DNA from: JACMLD01 sp047602295
GTDB taxonomy: Bacteria; Bacteroidota; Bacteroidia; Chitinophagales; Chitinophagaceae
Assembly (NCBI GenBank): GCA_047602295.1
Contig: JASGHP010000001.1
Location: 5,456,001 to 5,520,000, forward strand
Reading direction: 5' to 3'
DNA: 64,000 nt
This document shows, in pieces, positions 44,786-53,199 of the stretch. The position numbers and the translations under genes were made by a program. Numbering within the stretch: the first letter of the stretch is position 1; the number at the start of each line of letters is the position of its first letter. The notes below the pieces were generated by a model. That model did no database searches. It was given only the letters and a program-made list of their open reading frames with translations, and was not told the origin of the DNA.

Positions 44786-45199
44786 TTATTTGCCGCCGAA
44801 GTATTCTACATAGATCCGGGGCGTCTCATACAACTTAATGCAATGAAGTGTAACTGCCGGGGGAAGATGTGGTGTTAGCTGGTTCCAGATACCAATTGCC
44901 AGGTTTTCAGTGGAGCACATTTTATCCTTTAGAAAAGGTACATCCAGGTTCAGGTTTTTGTGATCCAATATTTCAAGCACATGTTCTTTTATAATGATGC
45001 TCAGCTTTTTCACGTCAAATAAAAATCCTGTATCTGCATCAGGCTCTCCTTTTATAGTAACATATAGTTCATAGTTGTGGCCATGCCAATTTTCATTGGC
45101 GCATTTGCCAAAAACCTGTTCGTTTTTTTCTACACTCCAGCCTGGGTTAAATAATTTATGTGCTGCGTTGAAATGCTCCACTCTTGTCAAATACACCAT
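44786..45199 (-). CDS. 6-pyruvoyl-tetrahydropterin synthase / QueD-like enzyme, copy 2
   Basis: Second tandem paralog, also 137 residues. It keeps the same active-site plan: EHFNAAHKL (His14), FGKCANENWHGHNYEL (Cys33, His39, His41) and C-terminal LYETPRIYVEY. It differs from copy 1 in about half of its positions (for instance WSVEKNEQV against WDAETNRRV, and IKGEPDADTGFLFDV against LIGVPDPVTGFVIDL), so the duplication is not recent and the two probably have different substrates or partner pathways, such as queuosine against tetrahydrobiopterin. Which one does what cannot be said from sequence alone. Confidence 0.87.
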   Translation of the reverse strand: MVYLTRVEHFNAAHKLFNPGWSVEKNEQVFGKCANENWHGHNYELYVTIKGEPDADTGFLFDVKKLSIIIKEHVLEILDHKNLNLDVPFLKDKMCSTENLAIGIWNQLTPHLPPAVTLHCIKLYETPRIYVEYFGGK

Positions 45200-45339
45200 C
45201 CTAATAAAAATTTCCGCAAAGTTAACAAAATGTATCTGAACAACGGAGACTTAGTAAATAGCTCAATGCGTGGAGAACATTTCGTTTTTACAGCCAATCA
45301 CTATCTCATTAATCCTAAAAAAATCCTATAAATCATGGT

Positions 45340-45347
45340 TACATTTG
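45340..45347 (+). promoter_or_regulatory. TAnnTTTG -7 promoter element before mqnB
   Basis: TACATTTG exact consensus, 25 bases before the mqnB ATG. Confidence 0.55.
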
Positions 45348-45372
45348 CACTCAAGCAATTTTAAAACTGTAA

Positions 45373-46026
45373 ATGAACAACTTACTAATAGCTGCTACCA
45401 GCAAAGAATTGGAGCCTTATTTTGCATGGTTAAAAACAGTGCCAGCAGACAAAAAAAACAATCTACCCGACATCTTGATTACAGGTATTGGCCTCACCGC
45501 CACAGCCTATCACCTTACCAAACAATTGGCGCTTAAAAAATACGATTTGGTAATACAAGCCGGTGTTGCGGGATGCTTTAATAAAAACATTTCGCTGGGT
45601 TCAGTTGTTGCAGTAAAGAAAGATGCTATTGCGGATCAAAGTGTGATTGAGTTGAAGCAATTAAAAACATTGTTCGATTTGCAACTAGTGCCGGCAGATC
45701 AATTTCCCTATACCAAAACCTGGCTGGTAAACCCGCATGCTGATATATTGAAGAAAGCCGGCATCAGGCAGGTAAAAGGAATTTCTGTAAATGAAATTAC
45801 CACCAGCAAACAAAAGATTGCTTTTTACGAAAAGAATTTCAATGCGATAACAGAATCTATGGAAGGTGCTGCATTACATTATACATGTTTGATGGAAAAA
45901 GTTCCTTTTATACAATTAAGAAGCATGTCTAATTATATAGGCGAGCGAAATAAGAAGAACTGGAACATGAAGGAGTCGATAATAAATCTGAACAAAAAGC
46001 TTATACAACTAGTACAAAATTTATGA
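45373..46026 (+). CDS. mqnB: Futalosine hydrolase
   Basis: Cleaves futalosine to hypoxanthine and dehypoxanthine-futalosine in the alternative menaquinone route. 217 residues, of the nucleoside-phosphorylase fold. Seen: LLIAATSKELEPYF (4-17), ITGIGLTATAYHL, VIQAGVAGCFN, LGSVVAVKKDAIAD, and the nucleoside-binding SMEGAALHYTC (the ESMEGAA element places the ribose) with LRSMSNYIGERNKKNW near the C-terminus. The combination with MqnD directly behind it (4-base ATGA overlap) fixes the assignment. It implies that this organism makes menaquinone by the futalosine pathway. Confidence 0.93.
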   Translation: MNNLLIAATSKELEPYFAWLKTVPADKKNNLPDILITGIGLTATAYHLTKQLALKKYDLVIQAGVAGCFNKNISLGSVVAVKKDAIADQSVIELKQLKTLFDLQLVPADQFPYTKTWLVNPHADILKKAGIRQVKGISVNEITTSKQKIAFYEKNFNAITESMEGAALHYTCLMEKVPFIQLRSMSNYIGERNKKNWNMKESIINLNKKLIQLVQNL

Positions 46027-46862
46027 CGATACAGATTGGTTTTTCTCCCTGCCCCAATGATACTTTTATTTTTGATGCTTTAATCAATAAAAAAATTGAT
46101 ACCGGCAATCTTTCTTTTGAAGCCGTATTGGAAGATGTGCAAACGCTTAATAATTGGGCAAGAGCAGGAAAATTAGCCGTTAGCAAAATTAGTTATGGTG
46201 TATTGCCGCTGGTTTTAAAAGATTACATCGTACTAAACAGTGGCGGCGCTTTGGGTAAAGGTGTAGGCCCTTTGTTGATTTCAAAAAAAGCATTGGTAGC
46301 AGGAGAAAAGGTAAATGAAAAAACTATTGCCATACCCGGAGAAAATACCACTGCGCATATGCTGTTTTCATTGGCATACCCACAAGCAAAAAATAAAAAC
46401 TTCCTCATTTTCTCTGCCATTGAAGAAGCAGTATTAAGTGGCAAAACAGATCTTGGTGTTATCATTCATGAAAACAGGTTTACTTATCAGCAAAAAGGTC
46501 TTCATAAAGTAGTAGACCTGGGTGAATATTGGGAACAACAAACTCAAAATCCTATTCCATTAGGCGGCATCGTTATCAAAAGAAATATAGACATAACAAT
46601 ACAAAAAAAAGTAGATAAGCTAATAAAAGAAAGCACTGCATATGCTTTTAAAAATTATCCGCTACTGGCAGATTATGTGAAACAACATTCCCAGGAAATG
46701 GAAGAAAAAGTAATGCGCCAACACATAGATCTTTATGTGAACAACTATAGCCTTGACCTTGGTATTGATGGCAAAAAAGCTGTAGAAAAATTATTAGCGG
46801 TATATAAAGAAGTAAATCCGTCTGTTGAATTAAATAGCGTTGATAAAATATTTGTTGAGTAA
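46023..46862 (+). CDS. mqnD: 1,4-dihydroxy-6-naphthoate synthase
   Basis: Converts cyclic dehypoxanthine-futalosine to 1,4-dihydroxy-6-naphthoate in the menaquinone futalosine pathway. 279 residues, of the periplasmic-binding-like fold typical of MqnA/MqnD. Seen: IGFSPCPNDTFIFDAL (5-20), the MqnD hallmark; LEDVQTLNNWARAGKLAVSKISYG; NSGGALGKGVGPLLISK; AIPGENTTAHMLFSLAYP; and GVIIHENRFTYQQKGLHKVVDLGEYWEQQT with the catalytic-region His. The start ATG overlaps the mqnB stop, so translation is coupled. mqnA, mqnC and mqnE are elsewhere. Confidence 0.94.
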   Translation: MTIQIGFSPCPNDTFIFDALINKKIDTGNLSFEAVLEDVQTLNNWARAGKLAVSKISYGVLPLVLKDYIVLNSGGALGKGVGPLLISKKALVAGEKVNEKTIAIPGENTTAHMLFSLAYPQAKNKNFLIFSAIEEAVLSGKTDLGVIIHENRFTYQQKGLHKVVDLGEYWEQQTQNPIPLGGIVIKRNIDITIQKKVDKLIKESTAYAFKNYPLLADYVKQHSQEMEEKVMRQHIDLYVNNYSLDLGIDGKKAVEKLLAVYKEVNPSVELNSVDKIFVE

Positions 46863-46866
46863 GAAA

Positions 46867-48171
46867 TTATTTTTTCAAAGCTTTGCTATAAGCTTCCAGG
46901 CATCGTTTGCGGGCAAAATCATGATCTACTATTGGTAATGGATAAGTTAGCTCATCCAATTCAGGCACCCACTTCCTGATATATTTAAGTTGCTTGTCAA
47001 AATTTTCTGTTTGCCTGGCTGGGCTAAAGATCCGAAAATAAGGCGCTGCATCACAACCACTGCCGGCAGCCCATTGCCAGCCTCCGTTATTAGCAGCCAA
47101 ATCATAATCTAATAACTTTTCTGCAAAATAAGCTTCACCCCATCGCCAATCTATCAGCAAATGTTTTGCAAGAAAGGATGCAGTAATCATGCGTACACGA
47201 TTATGCATAAAACCAGTTTCATTCAACTCTCGCATACCTGCATCTACTATTGGATAACCAGTCATGCCATTGCACCAGCACTCAAATTCTTTTTCATTAT
47301 TTCTCCATTGTATCAAATCATATTCTGGTTTAAAAGCTTTTCCTTTACCCACATGTGGAAAATGCCAGAGTATCATGTGATAAAAGTCCCGCCATATCAA
47401 TTCATTTAAAAAAGTTTCGCTTAACTCACTTGCTTTGGTGGCTAGTTTGCGAATACTGATTGTTCCAAAGCGAAGATGTAATCCAAGTTTTGAAGTGCCA
47501 TTTATACCTGGATAATCTCTCTCCGCTTTATAATGTTTAATTAGTTCCTTGTTGAATTGATGCGGAGGAAAAGATTTGCTCACTGTCTCAAAACCCATAC
47601 TTTTTAACGAAGGGATCTTTGATGTTGTATGCTGGTGAAAATGTTTGAAATATTTTTTAGTAGGATAACTCTTGAAATAAAAACTTGTTGCTATAGTTTT
47701 CCAACGCTTGCTGTAAGGGGTAAAAACCGTGTAAGGTTTGCCATCATCTTTTAGTACTTCATCTTTTTCAAGAATAACCTGGTCTTTATAAGCATGAAAG
47801 CTTGCGCCGTGCTTTTTAAGGAGTGTTGTTATAGCATTATCTCTTTTAATGGCATATGGATCATAGTCTGTATTAGTAAACACTTTTTCAACAGCATATT
47901 TCTTCAAGAGCATTTCAAACACCTTATCCGGCGTATCATAAAATACATGCATGCTGCTACCAAGTTCTTGCAACTGTTCGTGCATGTTTGTCACAGCCTC
48001 ATGAATAAACTCTACACGTCTGTCTTTTTTATTTTCAAGTTCATCTAATATGTTCTTATCAAAAATAAAAACAGGCAGCACTGCCTTGCCAGATTTTAAT
48101 GCATGGTACAAAGCGGCATTATCTTCCAGCCTGAGATCTCTTCTAAACCAACAAATATTTACTTTTTCCAT
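46867..48171 (-). CDS. phr: Deoxyribodipyrimidine photo-lyase
   Basis: FAD enzyme that splits cyclobutane pyrimidine dimers with blue light. 434 residues from ATG 48171 (a GTG three codons earlier at 48180 is possible). Seen: VNICWFRRDLRLEDNAALYHAL (antenna domain start), VFTNTDYDPYAIKRD, YTVFTPYSKRW, ELIWRDFYHMILWHFP, and the FAD domain core CNGMTGYPIVDAGMRELNETGFMHNRVRMI, then LIDWRWGEAYFAEKLLDYDLAANNGGWQWAAGSGCDAAPYFRIFSP. The Trp residues of the electron-transfer chain are visible in this region. Class I CPD photolyase is the best assignment; a cryptochrome is less likely. Confidence 0.92.
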   Translation of the reverse strand: MEKVNICWFRRDLRLEDNAALYHALKSGKAVLPVFIFDKNILDELENKKDRRVEFIHEAVTNMHEQLQELGSSMHVFYDTPDKVFEMLLKKYAVEKVFTNTDYDPYAIKRDNAITTLLKKHGASFHAYKDQVILEKDEVLKDDGKPYTVFTPYSKRWKTIATSFYFKSYPTKKYFKHFHQHTTSKIPSLKSMGFETVSKSFPPHQFNKELIKHYKAERDYPGINGTSKLGLHLRFGTISIRKLATKASELSETFLNELIWRDFYHMILWHFPHVGKGKAFKPEYDLIQWRNNEKEFECWCNGMTGYPIVDAGMRELNETGFMHNRVRMITASFLAKHLLIDWRWGEAYFAEKLLDYDLAANNGGWQWAAGSGCDAAPYFRIFSPARQTENFDKQLKYIRKWVPELDELTYPLPIVDHDFARKRCLEAYSKALKK

Positions 48172-48222
48172 ACAGCCCACTTTTGTTTTTTCAACACAAA
48201 AATGGATAAGTTGTTTAACTTT

Positions 48223-49062
48223 TCACTGCATTTTTTTCAACAGACTATTAAAGAGCTCTTGGGTAACTTTACTGGTAAACATTTTGTCGCCGCTAGATTG
48301 AACCCACCGAATCCCTTTTACTGAATTGGTAAGAAAAACCTCATCCGCATCTAACAATGCAGCTTCTGTTATAGGCTCTTCTTTTACAGGAGTGCCTCCT
48401 TTTTGCAGTTCTTCCAATAAAAATCGCCGCATAACACCTGCTATGCAGCCCTCACTTAAAGCAGGCGTGCTAATAATTGTATTTTTTACCAGGAACACAT
48501 TTGCTATAGTAGCATCGCAAATCCTGCCATTACTATTCAACACAAAAGCTTCGTTCCACTGTTGGCTTTTGGCGTATAGCGCAGCCATTGAATAAGGAAG
48601 AAAATTATTAGTCTTTAGATTTGAGAAACGATCCATCGTTTTTGCAGCATCGCGGTAAATGCCCGCTGCTAAACCATTTTCGTTTAAAGAAAAAGCTTTA
48701 TCCGCCAATTTCCAGCTTTGTATAATGTAATTAGGGAAGTGATTCTCTGCATCATAAAGCCCTCCATTGCCCCTAAAAATGTTTATGCGCACCCTTGCAT
48801 AGGAATGATGGTTTTTGAGGCAGAGCTTGTTTACCTGATCTGCAATAAAACTACGCGTCAAATATCCTGGTAATTCAAATCCCAATAATTGCAGCCCTTC
48901 TAAGAGCCGGTCGAAATGAAGGTTTTCAAACCTGATTTTTCCATTAATGCAGCAAAGCGTTTCAAACACCCCATCACCATAGCGCAAACCACGGTTATCA
49001 GCACCTATAAGCGGCTCGTCATTCTTGTAAAAACTTCCATTATAAAGCAGGAAATGTGACAT
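48223..49062 (-). CDS. Class IV aminotransferase (aminodeoxychorismate lyase / branched-chain or D-amino-acid transaminase type)
   Basis: Fold-type IV PLP enzyme, 279 residues from ATG 49062 (a longer frame to 49122 lies in spacer DNA). Seen: LLYNGSFYKNDEPLIGADNRGLRYGDGVFET (the GD-GVFET motif), FENLHFDRLLEGL, the PLP lysine in NLKTNNFLPYSM, EAFVLNSNGRICDATIANVFLVKN and LSEGCIAGVMRRFLLE. Within the family, PabC, IlvE and DAT share these. The sequence does not decide between them; the short length and the RxxxxR-like spacing slightly favour a PabC-like 4-amino-4-deoxychorismate lyase. It follows the response regulator gene but is separated from it by a terminator. Confidence 0.8.
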   Translation of the reverse strand: MSHFLLYNGSFYKNDEPLIGADNRGLRYGDGVFETLCCINGKIRFENLHFDRLLEGLQLLGFELPGYLTRSFIADQVNKLCLKNHHSYARVRINIFRGNGGLYDAENHFPNYIIQSWKLADKAFSLNENGLAAGIYRDAAKTMDRFSNLKTNNFLPYSMAALYAKSQQWNEAFVLNSNGRICDATIANVFLVKNTIISTPALSEGCIAGVMRRFLLEELQKGGTPVKEEPITEAALLDADEVFLTNSVKGIRWVQSSGDKMFTSKVTQELFNSLLKKMQ

Positions 49063-49076
49063 GATGGGCCGAAAAT

Positions 49077-49110
49077 AAAACAGTCCCGGCAATAACTGCG
49101 GGACTGTTTT
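49077..49110 (-). terminator. Intrinsic terminator between the response regulator gene and the class IV aminotransferase gene
   Basis: AAAACAGTCCCG / CGGGACTGTTTT, 12-bp perfect stem with a 10-base loop. On the minus strand it closes the regulator transcript before the aminotransferase gene. Confidence 0.85.
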
Positions 49111-49130
49111 AAATATAATCAATGAGCTTG

Positions 49131-49799
49131 TTATACGCTTTCTACCAATTTGTTCTTTATCGCAAACATCACAAGCCCTGCCATGCTTTTTGAGCCGGTT
49201 TTCGTTTTCAGCTTATCACGAATAGCTTCCACTGTACGCGGACTGATGTCTACTATATCTGCAATTTCCTTGGTGGTTTTTTCTTCGCACATCAGTTTAA
49301 GAATTCGTAATTCTTTATCGTTTAACTGCACATCATCTGGTGTGTGATCTGTTTTTTTGGTGCGAAGGCCGGAAAGGAGCGCCTTATTCGTTAACTCATT
49401 AAAGTAAAACTCCTGTTCAAAGCAGGTTTTGATAGCCTGGTAAATAGTTTCACTGTCAGAATTCTTAGTTAGGTAAGAATTGGCACCAACTTCCATCAAC
49501 TTTGAGATCATTGAGTGGTCGTTGTGCATAGACAGGATAATCACCTTAATGTCTGGATAAAGCCTCCTTATTTCAGGAAGCGTAGTTATACCATCCATCA
49601 ATGGCATTTGAATGTCCAGAAGGATAACATCCGGCTCAATATGCTTAAGCAGATTGAGTAATTGCATACCATTATCAGCTTCCGCAATCATCTCGATGTC
49701 TTTACGAACAGCAAGTGCGGTTTTTACGCCAGCACGGAAAAGTGCATGGTCGTCTGCAATGGCTACTTTAATAGGTTTTGAAGGGTCGTACTGTTTCAT
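49131..49799 (-). CDS. NarL/LuxR-type response regulator, island copy A
   Basis: 222-residue response regulator. Receiver: acidic pair in IADDH (Asp16/Asp17), phospho-acceptor Asp62 (VILLDIQMP), Ser in IILSMHND and Lys in YLTKNSD. LuxR helix-turn-helix: LNDKELRILKLMCEEKTTKEIADIVDISPRTVEAIRDKLKTKTGSKSMAGLVMFAIKNKL. The SPRTVE-IR and GLVMFAIKNKL ending is shared with the three other regulators at 51148, 51816 and 55273. It is closest to copy C at 51816 (FYFNEL-NKA-LS-L segment is common to both). Upstream, 49883-49925 contains CGAAAT/ATTTCG inverted repeats that could be an operator. Confidence 0.93.
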   Translation of the reverse strand: MKQYDPSKPIKVAIADDHALFRAGVKTALAVRKDIEMIAEADNGMQLLNLLKHIEPDVILLDIQMPLMDGITTLPEIRRLYPDIKVIILSMHNDHSMISKLMEVGANSYLTKNSDSETIYQAIKTCFEQEFYFNELTNKALLSGLRTKKTDHTPDDVQLNDKELRILKLMCEEKTTKEIADIVDISPRTVEAIRDKLKTKTGSKSMAGLVMFAIKNKLVESV

Positions 49800-50440
49800 A
49801 AGGGTAAATTTGTTGCTTTATCAAGCCTGTTGGTTTTGAAAGCAATACTGTAAAAAGAATAAAAATTTGTCATATTTACCATAGTATTAGTACGAAATTA
49901 TGATATTTCGGAATATACTAAATAACCATGCCAGAAAGTATTTTTCCGTTTCTGGGAATCGTATAAAAAACGAGTAGAAATAGTTGATCTACTATATCAG
50001 TAGTAAATACCGAATATTAAAAAAGAGGTGTATATGCTCTTGTCCACATAGTTATACACATGTAAATTTGTTTTCAAGTTGATTGACGGGGATTAGCAAC
50101 CTCACAAGACCATCCAATGTCCTGAAATAACCGTCCAGTAAATTTTTCCAATATCCTAACGAATATCCAGCGAAGTCCAATGTCAATCAACTTATTTTCT
50201 TTTATCCAGTCCCTACGAATTCCCAGAGCCAAAATCCAGCCGTAAAAACCGAGTTGAAAACCGCCCATGTTGAATGCATGCTAATGCAGCATCAGCAAAA
50301 AAGATTGTTCCAATTCCTTTGAAGAAAGAACGGACCGAATTTCCAAAACACCTGTCCCGTTTTTAAAAACGTGCGTGAGAGATGAAGCTATTCCATGAAA
50401 AACCTTATCCTACTTTGCAGTTCTTCACATCATCATATTT

Positions 50441-50546
50441 GCCTGCCTTTTTGCAGCAATGAAACAATATAGTAGCGGAAACGACTACCCTTGGTATTTC
50501 GTTTTTTGGGTTTACTTAATCATTGAAAAAAAAGGCAGGCTTTTTT
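50441..50546 (+). repeat. Long-loop inverted repeat ending in a terminator-like T-run
   Basis: GCCTGCCTTTTT (50441-50452) is perfectly complementary to AAAAAGGCAGGC (50529-50540), followed by TTTTTTATTTT. The 76-base loop contains an ATG at 50459 that opens a 40-codon frame. It could be a structured RNA with a terminator. Confidence 0.5.
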
Positions 50547-50581
50547 ATTTTCACTCAATTAAGCAAATTCCCTCAGCTTAA
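50459..50581 (+). CDS. Doubtful 40-residue hydrophobic small ORF inside the inverted repeat
   Basis: ATG to TAA, 40 residues, with a Tyr/Trp/Phe-rich hydrophobic centre (YPWYFVFWVYLII) and a basic C-terminal half (EKKGRLFYFHSIKQ). It could be a small membrane peptide, but a frame this short occurs often by chance and there is no family match I know. Its 3' part runs through the right arm of the inverted repeat. Confidence 0.2.
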   Translation: MKQYSSGNDYPWYFVFWVYLIIEKKGRLFYFHSIKQIPSA

Positions 50582-51147
50582 TTCAATAAAAAAGCAAGAG
50601 ATGAAAATCCCTTGCCTGCATTTATAGTGGCTCGTCCAATGTATGCTGTTTTCAACGCTTAAAACAGATAAGGCTAAATGGCTATTGATGCCTTCACAAA
50701 AATATCAACACCCTGATAGTAACAATGGGAAAAAGCACACAAATAATTGTTGCTTTTCACAATCAATCCATAGCAATAGTCTATCCGTTAGTAGTAATAT
50801 CTAGCAAGTGGAAATCTTCAAACATATGACACAAAATCATAACTCATTTCTGTTTACAGGAACACCTATTTGCGAACAAATAAATTTTAAGTAAGCGTTT
50901 TTTCAACATTTTTTTATGAGGATTTTACCGAGGATTTAAGCGCCTTTGAATTTAGCTTTCTCAAAAATCTTGAGTAGTATTGTCGTGCGAATTGTATTTG
51001 AAAATTATTCGCAAATAATAGGGCAGGCAAAATATATAATAGCTCACAACAGTATAATGCAATTATTTGTGGCAGATTGAATAGAAGCAAGCCCCTCTTA
51101 AACAATGCCAGCATTATTTTCTAACGCCGCCTTATTCAAAACCATCT

Positions 51148-51813
51148 ATGGTGTCCGAACCCCAAATCATAAAAATAGTTCTTATAGACGATCATGTATT
51201 GCTGCGCACAGCATTGGCAAGACTTATCTCAAGCTTTGAAAACTGTGAGGTAATATTAGATGCAAGCAATGGCAAAGATCTCATTAATAAATTAAATCCT
51301 TCCAATCTGCCAGATGTTGCACTTCTGGATTTAAACATGCCCATAATGGATGGGTTTGAGACTGCCGAATGGCTATCTAAAAACTATCCTTCCATAAGAA
51401 TATTAATGCTAACGATGTATGAAAGTGACCTGGGTATGATTAGGCTTTTACAATTGGGCGTAAAGGGTTTCTTAAAAAAAGATATTGAAACAGCAGAACT
51501 AAACCAGGCAATCCGTTCTGTAATGCAAACTGGTTATTATTACTCGCAACATGCTTCAGGCAAGCTGGCCAATCTTTTCAGGAATACAAATGTAAATATG
51601 CTGCAGTTGGAGAAAGCAATGCTAACAGCCCAGGAAATTTCTTTTTTAAAACTTGCATCCAGCGATCTAACTTATAAAGAGATAGCCATGCATATGAAGC
51701 TTAACCCAAGAGCCGTTGATAACATAAGAGATACTCTTTTTATAAAACTGGAAGTAAAAAGCAGGGTCGGCCTTGCCATGTTTGCAATAAGGCAGGGAAT
51801 TGTGGCTTTATAA
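51148..51813 (+). CDS. NarL/LuxR-type response regulator, island copy B
   Basis: 221-residue response regulator. Receiver: Asp14/Asp15 (LIDDH), phospho-acceptor Asp61 (VALLDLNMP), Thr in LMLTMYES and Lys in GFLKKDIE. DNA-binding domain: LTAQEISFLKLASSDLTYKEIAMHMKLNPRAVDNIRDTLFIKLEVKSRVGLAMFAIRQGI. The recognition region reads NPRAVDNI where the other three island copies read SPRTVE-I, so its DNA target may differ. It converges with copy C; the two stop codons are 2 bases apart (51813 against 51816). Confidence 0.92.
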   Translation: MVSEPQIIKIVLIDDHVLLRTALARLISSFENCEVILDASNGKDLINKLNPSNLPDVALLDLNMPIMDGFETAEWLSKNYPSIRILMLTMYESDLGMIRLLQLGVKGFLKKDIETAELNQAIRSVMQTGYYYSQHASGKLANLFRNTNVNMLQLEKAMLTAQEISFLKLASSDLTYKEIAMHMKLNPRAVDNIRDTLFIKLEVKSRVGLAMFAIRQGIVAL

Positions 51814-51815
51814 AA

Positions 51816-52475
51816 TCAATCAATCAGTTTGTTACGCATGCCATACATGATTAAACCGGCAATTGTTTTTGCACCCACCTTGGTTTTCATGTTTTGGCGT
51901 ATTGTCTCAACTGTACGAGGGCTTAAAAACACTTCTTTAGATATCTCCTCTGTAGTTTTATCTTCTGCCAATAATTTTAAAATACGCACTTCTTTTTCAG
52001 AAAATTTTACCGGGTTGGGATAGAATTGGCGCACTTGCCGTTTGGTTTGCAATTTGGAAAGAACTGCTTTATTTACCAATTCGTTAAAGTAGAAATCGTC
52101 ATTCATGCAAGCCAATATTGCCTGGTAAATTTCTTCCGGGTCTGTGGTTTTGGTAAGATAGGCATTTGCGCCCATTTCCATCATTTTGCTGATCATTTCC
52201 TGGTCATCATACATGGTTAGTACAATGATTTTAACATCCTCATATTCTTTGCGCAAAAGCGGAATAGCATTAATACCATCAATTTCCGGCATGCGAATAT
52301 CCATTAGCAGCACGTCAGGCTTTTTGATTTGCATTTTGTGCATCAAATCCTTGCCGTCTTCGGCTTCCCATAAAATTTTTAGGTATTCTTTGTTTTTCAG
52401 GGCCATCCTGATTCCATCCCTGAAAATTTTGTGATCGTCGGCAATAGAGACTTTGATTTGTAAATCTGCGGTCAT
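51816..52475 (-). CDS. NarL/LuxR-type response regulator, island copy C
   Basis: 219-residue response regulator. Receiver: Asp13/Asp14 (IADDH), phospho-acceptor Asp59 (VLLMDIRMP), Thr in IVLTMYDD and Lys in YLTKTTD. DNA-binding domain: FSEKEVRILKLLAEDKTTEEISKEVFLSPRTVETIRQNMKTKVGAKTIAGLIMYGMRNKLID. Overall it is the nearest relative of copy A (shared MISKMME-GANAYLTK, YQAI-AC---FYFNEL-NKA). It ends 3 bases from the converging copy B. Upstream lies a 724-base gene-free stretch rich in palindromes, shared with the divergent 125-residue protein gene. Confidence 0.93.
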   Translation of the reverse strand: MTADLQIKVSIADDHKIFRDGIRMALKNKEYLKILWEAEDGKDLMHKMQIKKPDVLLMDIRMPEIDGINAIPLLRKEYEDVKIIVLTMYDDQEMISKMMEMGANAYLTKTTDPEEIYQAILACMNDDFYFNELVNKAVLSKLQTKRQVRQFYPNPVKFSEKEVRILKLLAEDKTTEEISKEVFLSPRTVETIRQNMKTKVGAKTIAGLIMYGMRNKLID

Positions 52476-53199
52476 AAGGTCGTTTTGGTTTTATAACTGG
52501 TTATTGGCTTCATTACAAAAAATACAAGTTGGCAAAACGTGTATAACAGTAATGAAGAAGAAAATATTAAGAGCTACTAATCAACAAATAAATCAAAATA
52601 TCCAAACCTCTCTGTAATCCAATTTTGTATTTATACTGTGGTTTTTAGTAAAAACTGCAGTTTCAAAATGCGGTATGTTTTCGCTTGCCTGTTTTTACGC
52701 ACTTCTTTAGTTTTGCTTATCCTCCATTTAATTTTTTCTTGGCTACCTACGTACCTTTCGGTAAAACATTCGGAAACGGAAATTCCTCAATAAAATTGCT
52801 AATCACGCAATAGTTTGCTATAAAAAGCAAATAATTGCTGTCTTTAAACCGCCTTCCCAGCAATCTTTCCACCAAATAACAGGGTTCTTAAATTCCTAAT
52901 AGACAACCCTTAATCAAATTACAGGCAAATCATTTAGCAGTTATTCACACTTGTGAATATATATTTTTCGAAAAATCCCAAAACCGGAAATCTACCACCG
53001 TAAAATTACTATCTTCGAATAGTGATTTTTCGTAATTTTACGAAGTGATTTTACCATAAAAATCGGCTGAAACCCTTGTCCTGCCTATCTTTCAGCAATT
53101 TATAACATTTTGGTAAATCTACGTGTGCCTTGTCCATTCTTTTTTTTTAAATGTATTTCGTAGGGCATTTATGTCTCCAAACCTCCAAAAACTGTAATT
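52476..53199. promoter_or_regulatory. 724-base divergent control region with palindromes
   Basis: No convincing gene. It contains overlapping inverted repeats: CGTAAAATTAC (52999-53009) against GTAATTTTACG (53032-53042), the small ACTAT/ATAGT pair between them (53008-53023), the near-palindrome TTCGTAATTTTACGAA (53029-53044), and further TTCGGTAAA, TTCGGAAA and ATTTCGTA words up to 53163. These may be binding sites of the neighbouring regulators (inference). Confidence 0.45.

Larger units (their letters stand above)
49800..51147. other. Gene-free stretch of 1.35 kb inside the signalling island
   Basis: AT-rich DNA without a convincing gene. It contains CGAAAT/ATTTCG repeats near 49890-49915, a region of repeated CCAGT/CCAAT words (50080-50240) whose minus-strand frame (50074-50268, 64 codons) is probably non-coding, a long-loop hairpin with terminator tail (50441-50546) and a 40-codon frame (50459-50581). 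The 50914-51114 minus frame is hydrophobic but has no recognisable pattern. Confidence 0.55.

Noticed and set aside
50074..50268. 64-codon minus-strand frame with a WILALGIRRDWIKEN-like translation
   Set aside because: The DNA is made of repeated CCAGT/CCAAT words, so the frame looks like a by-product of low-complexity sequence. Not recognised as any gene or transposase remnant.
50914..51114. 66-codon hydrophobic minus-strand frame
   Set aside because: AT-rich sequence gives hydrophobic frames by chance; no start context, no conserved pattern.
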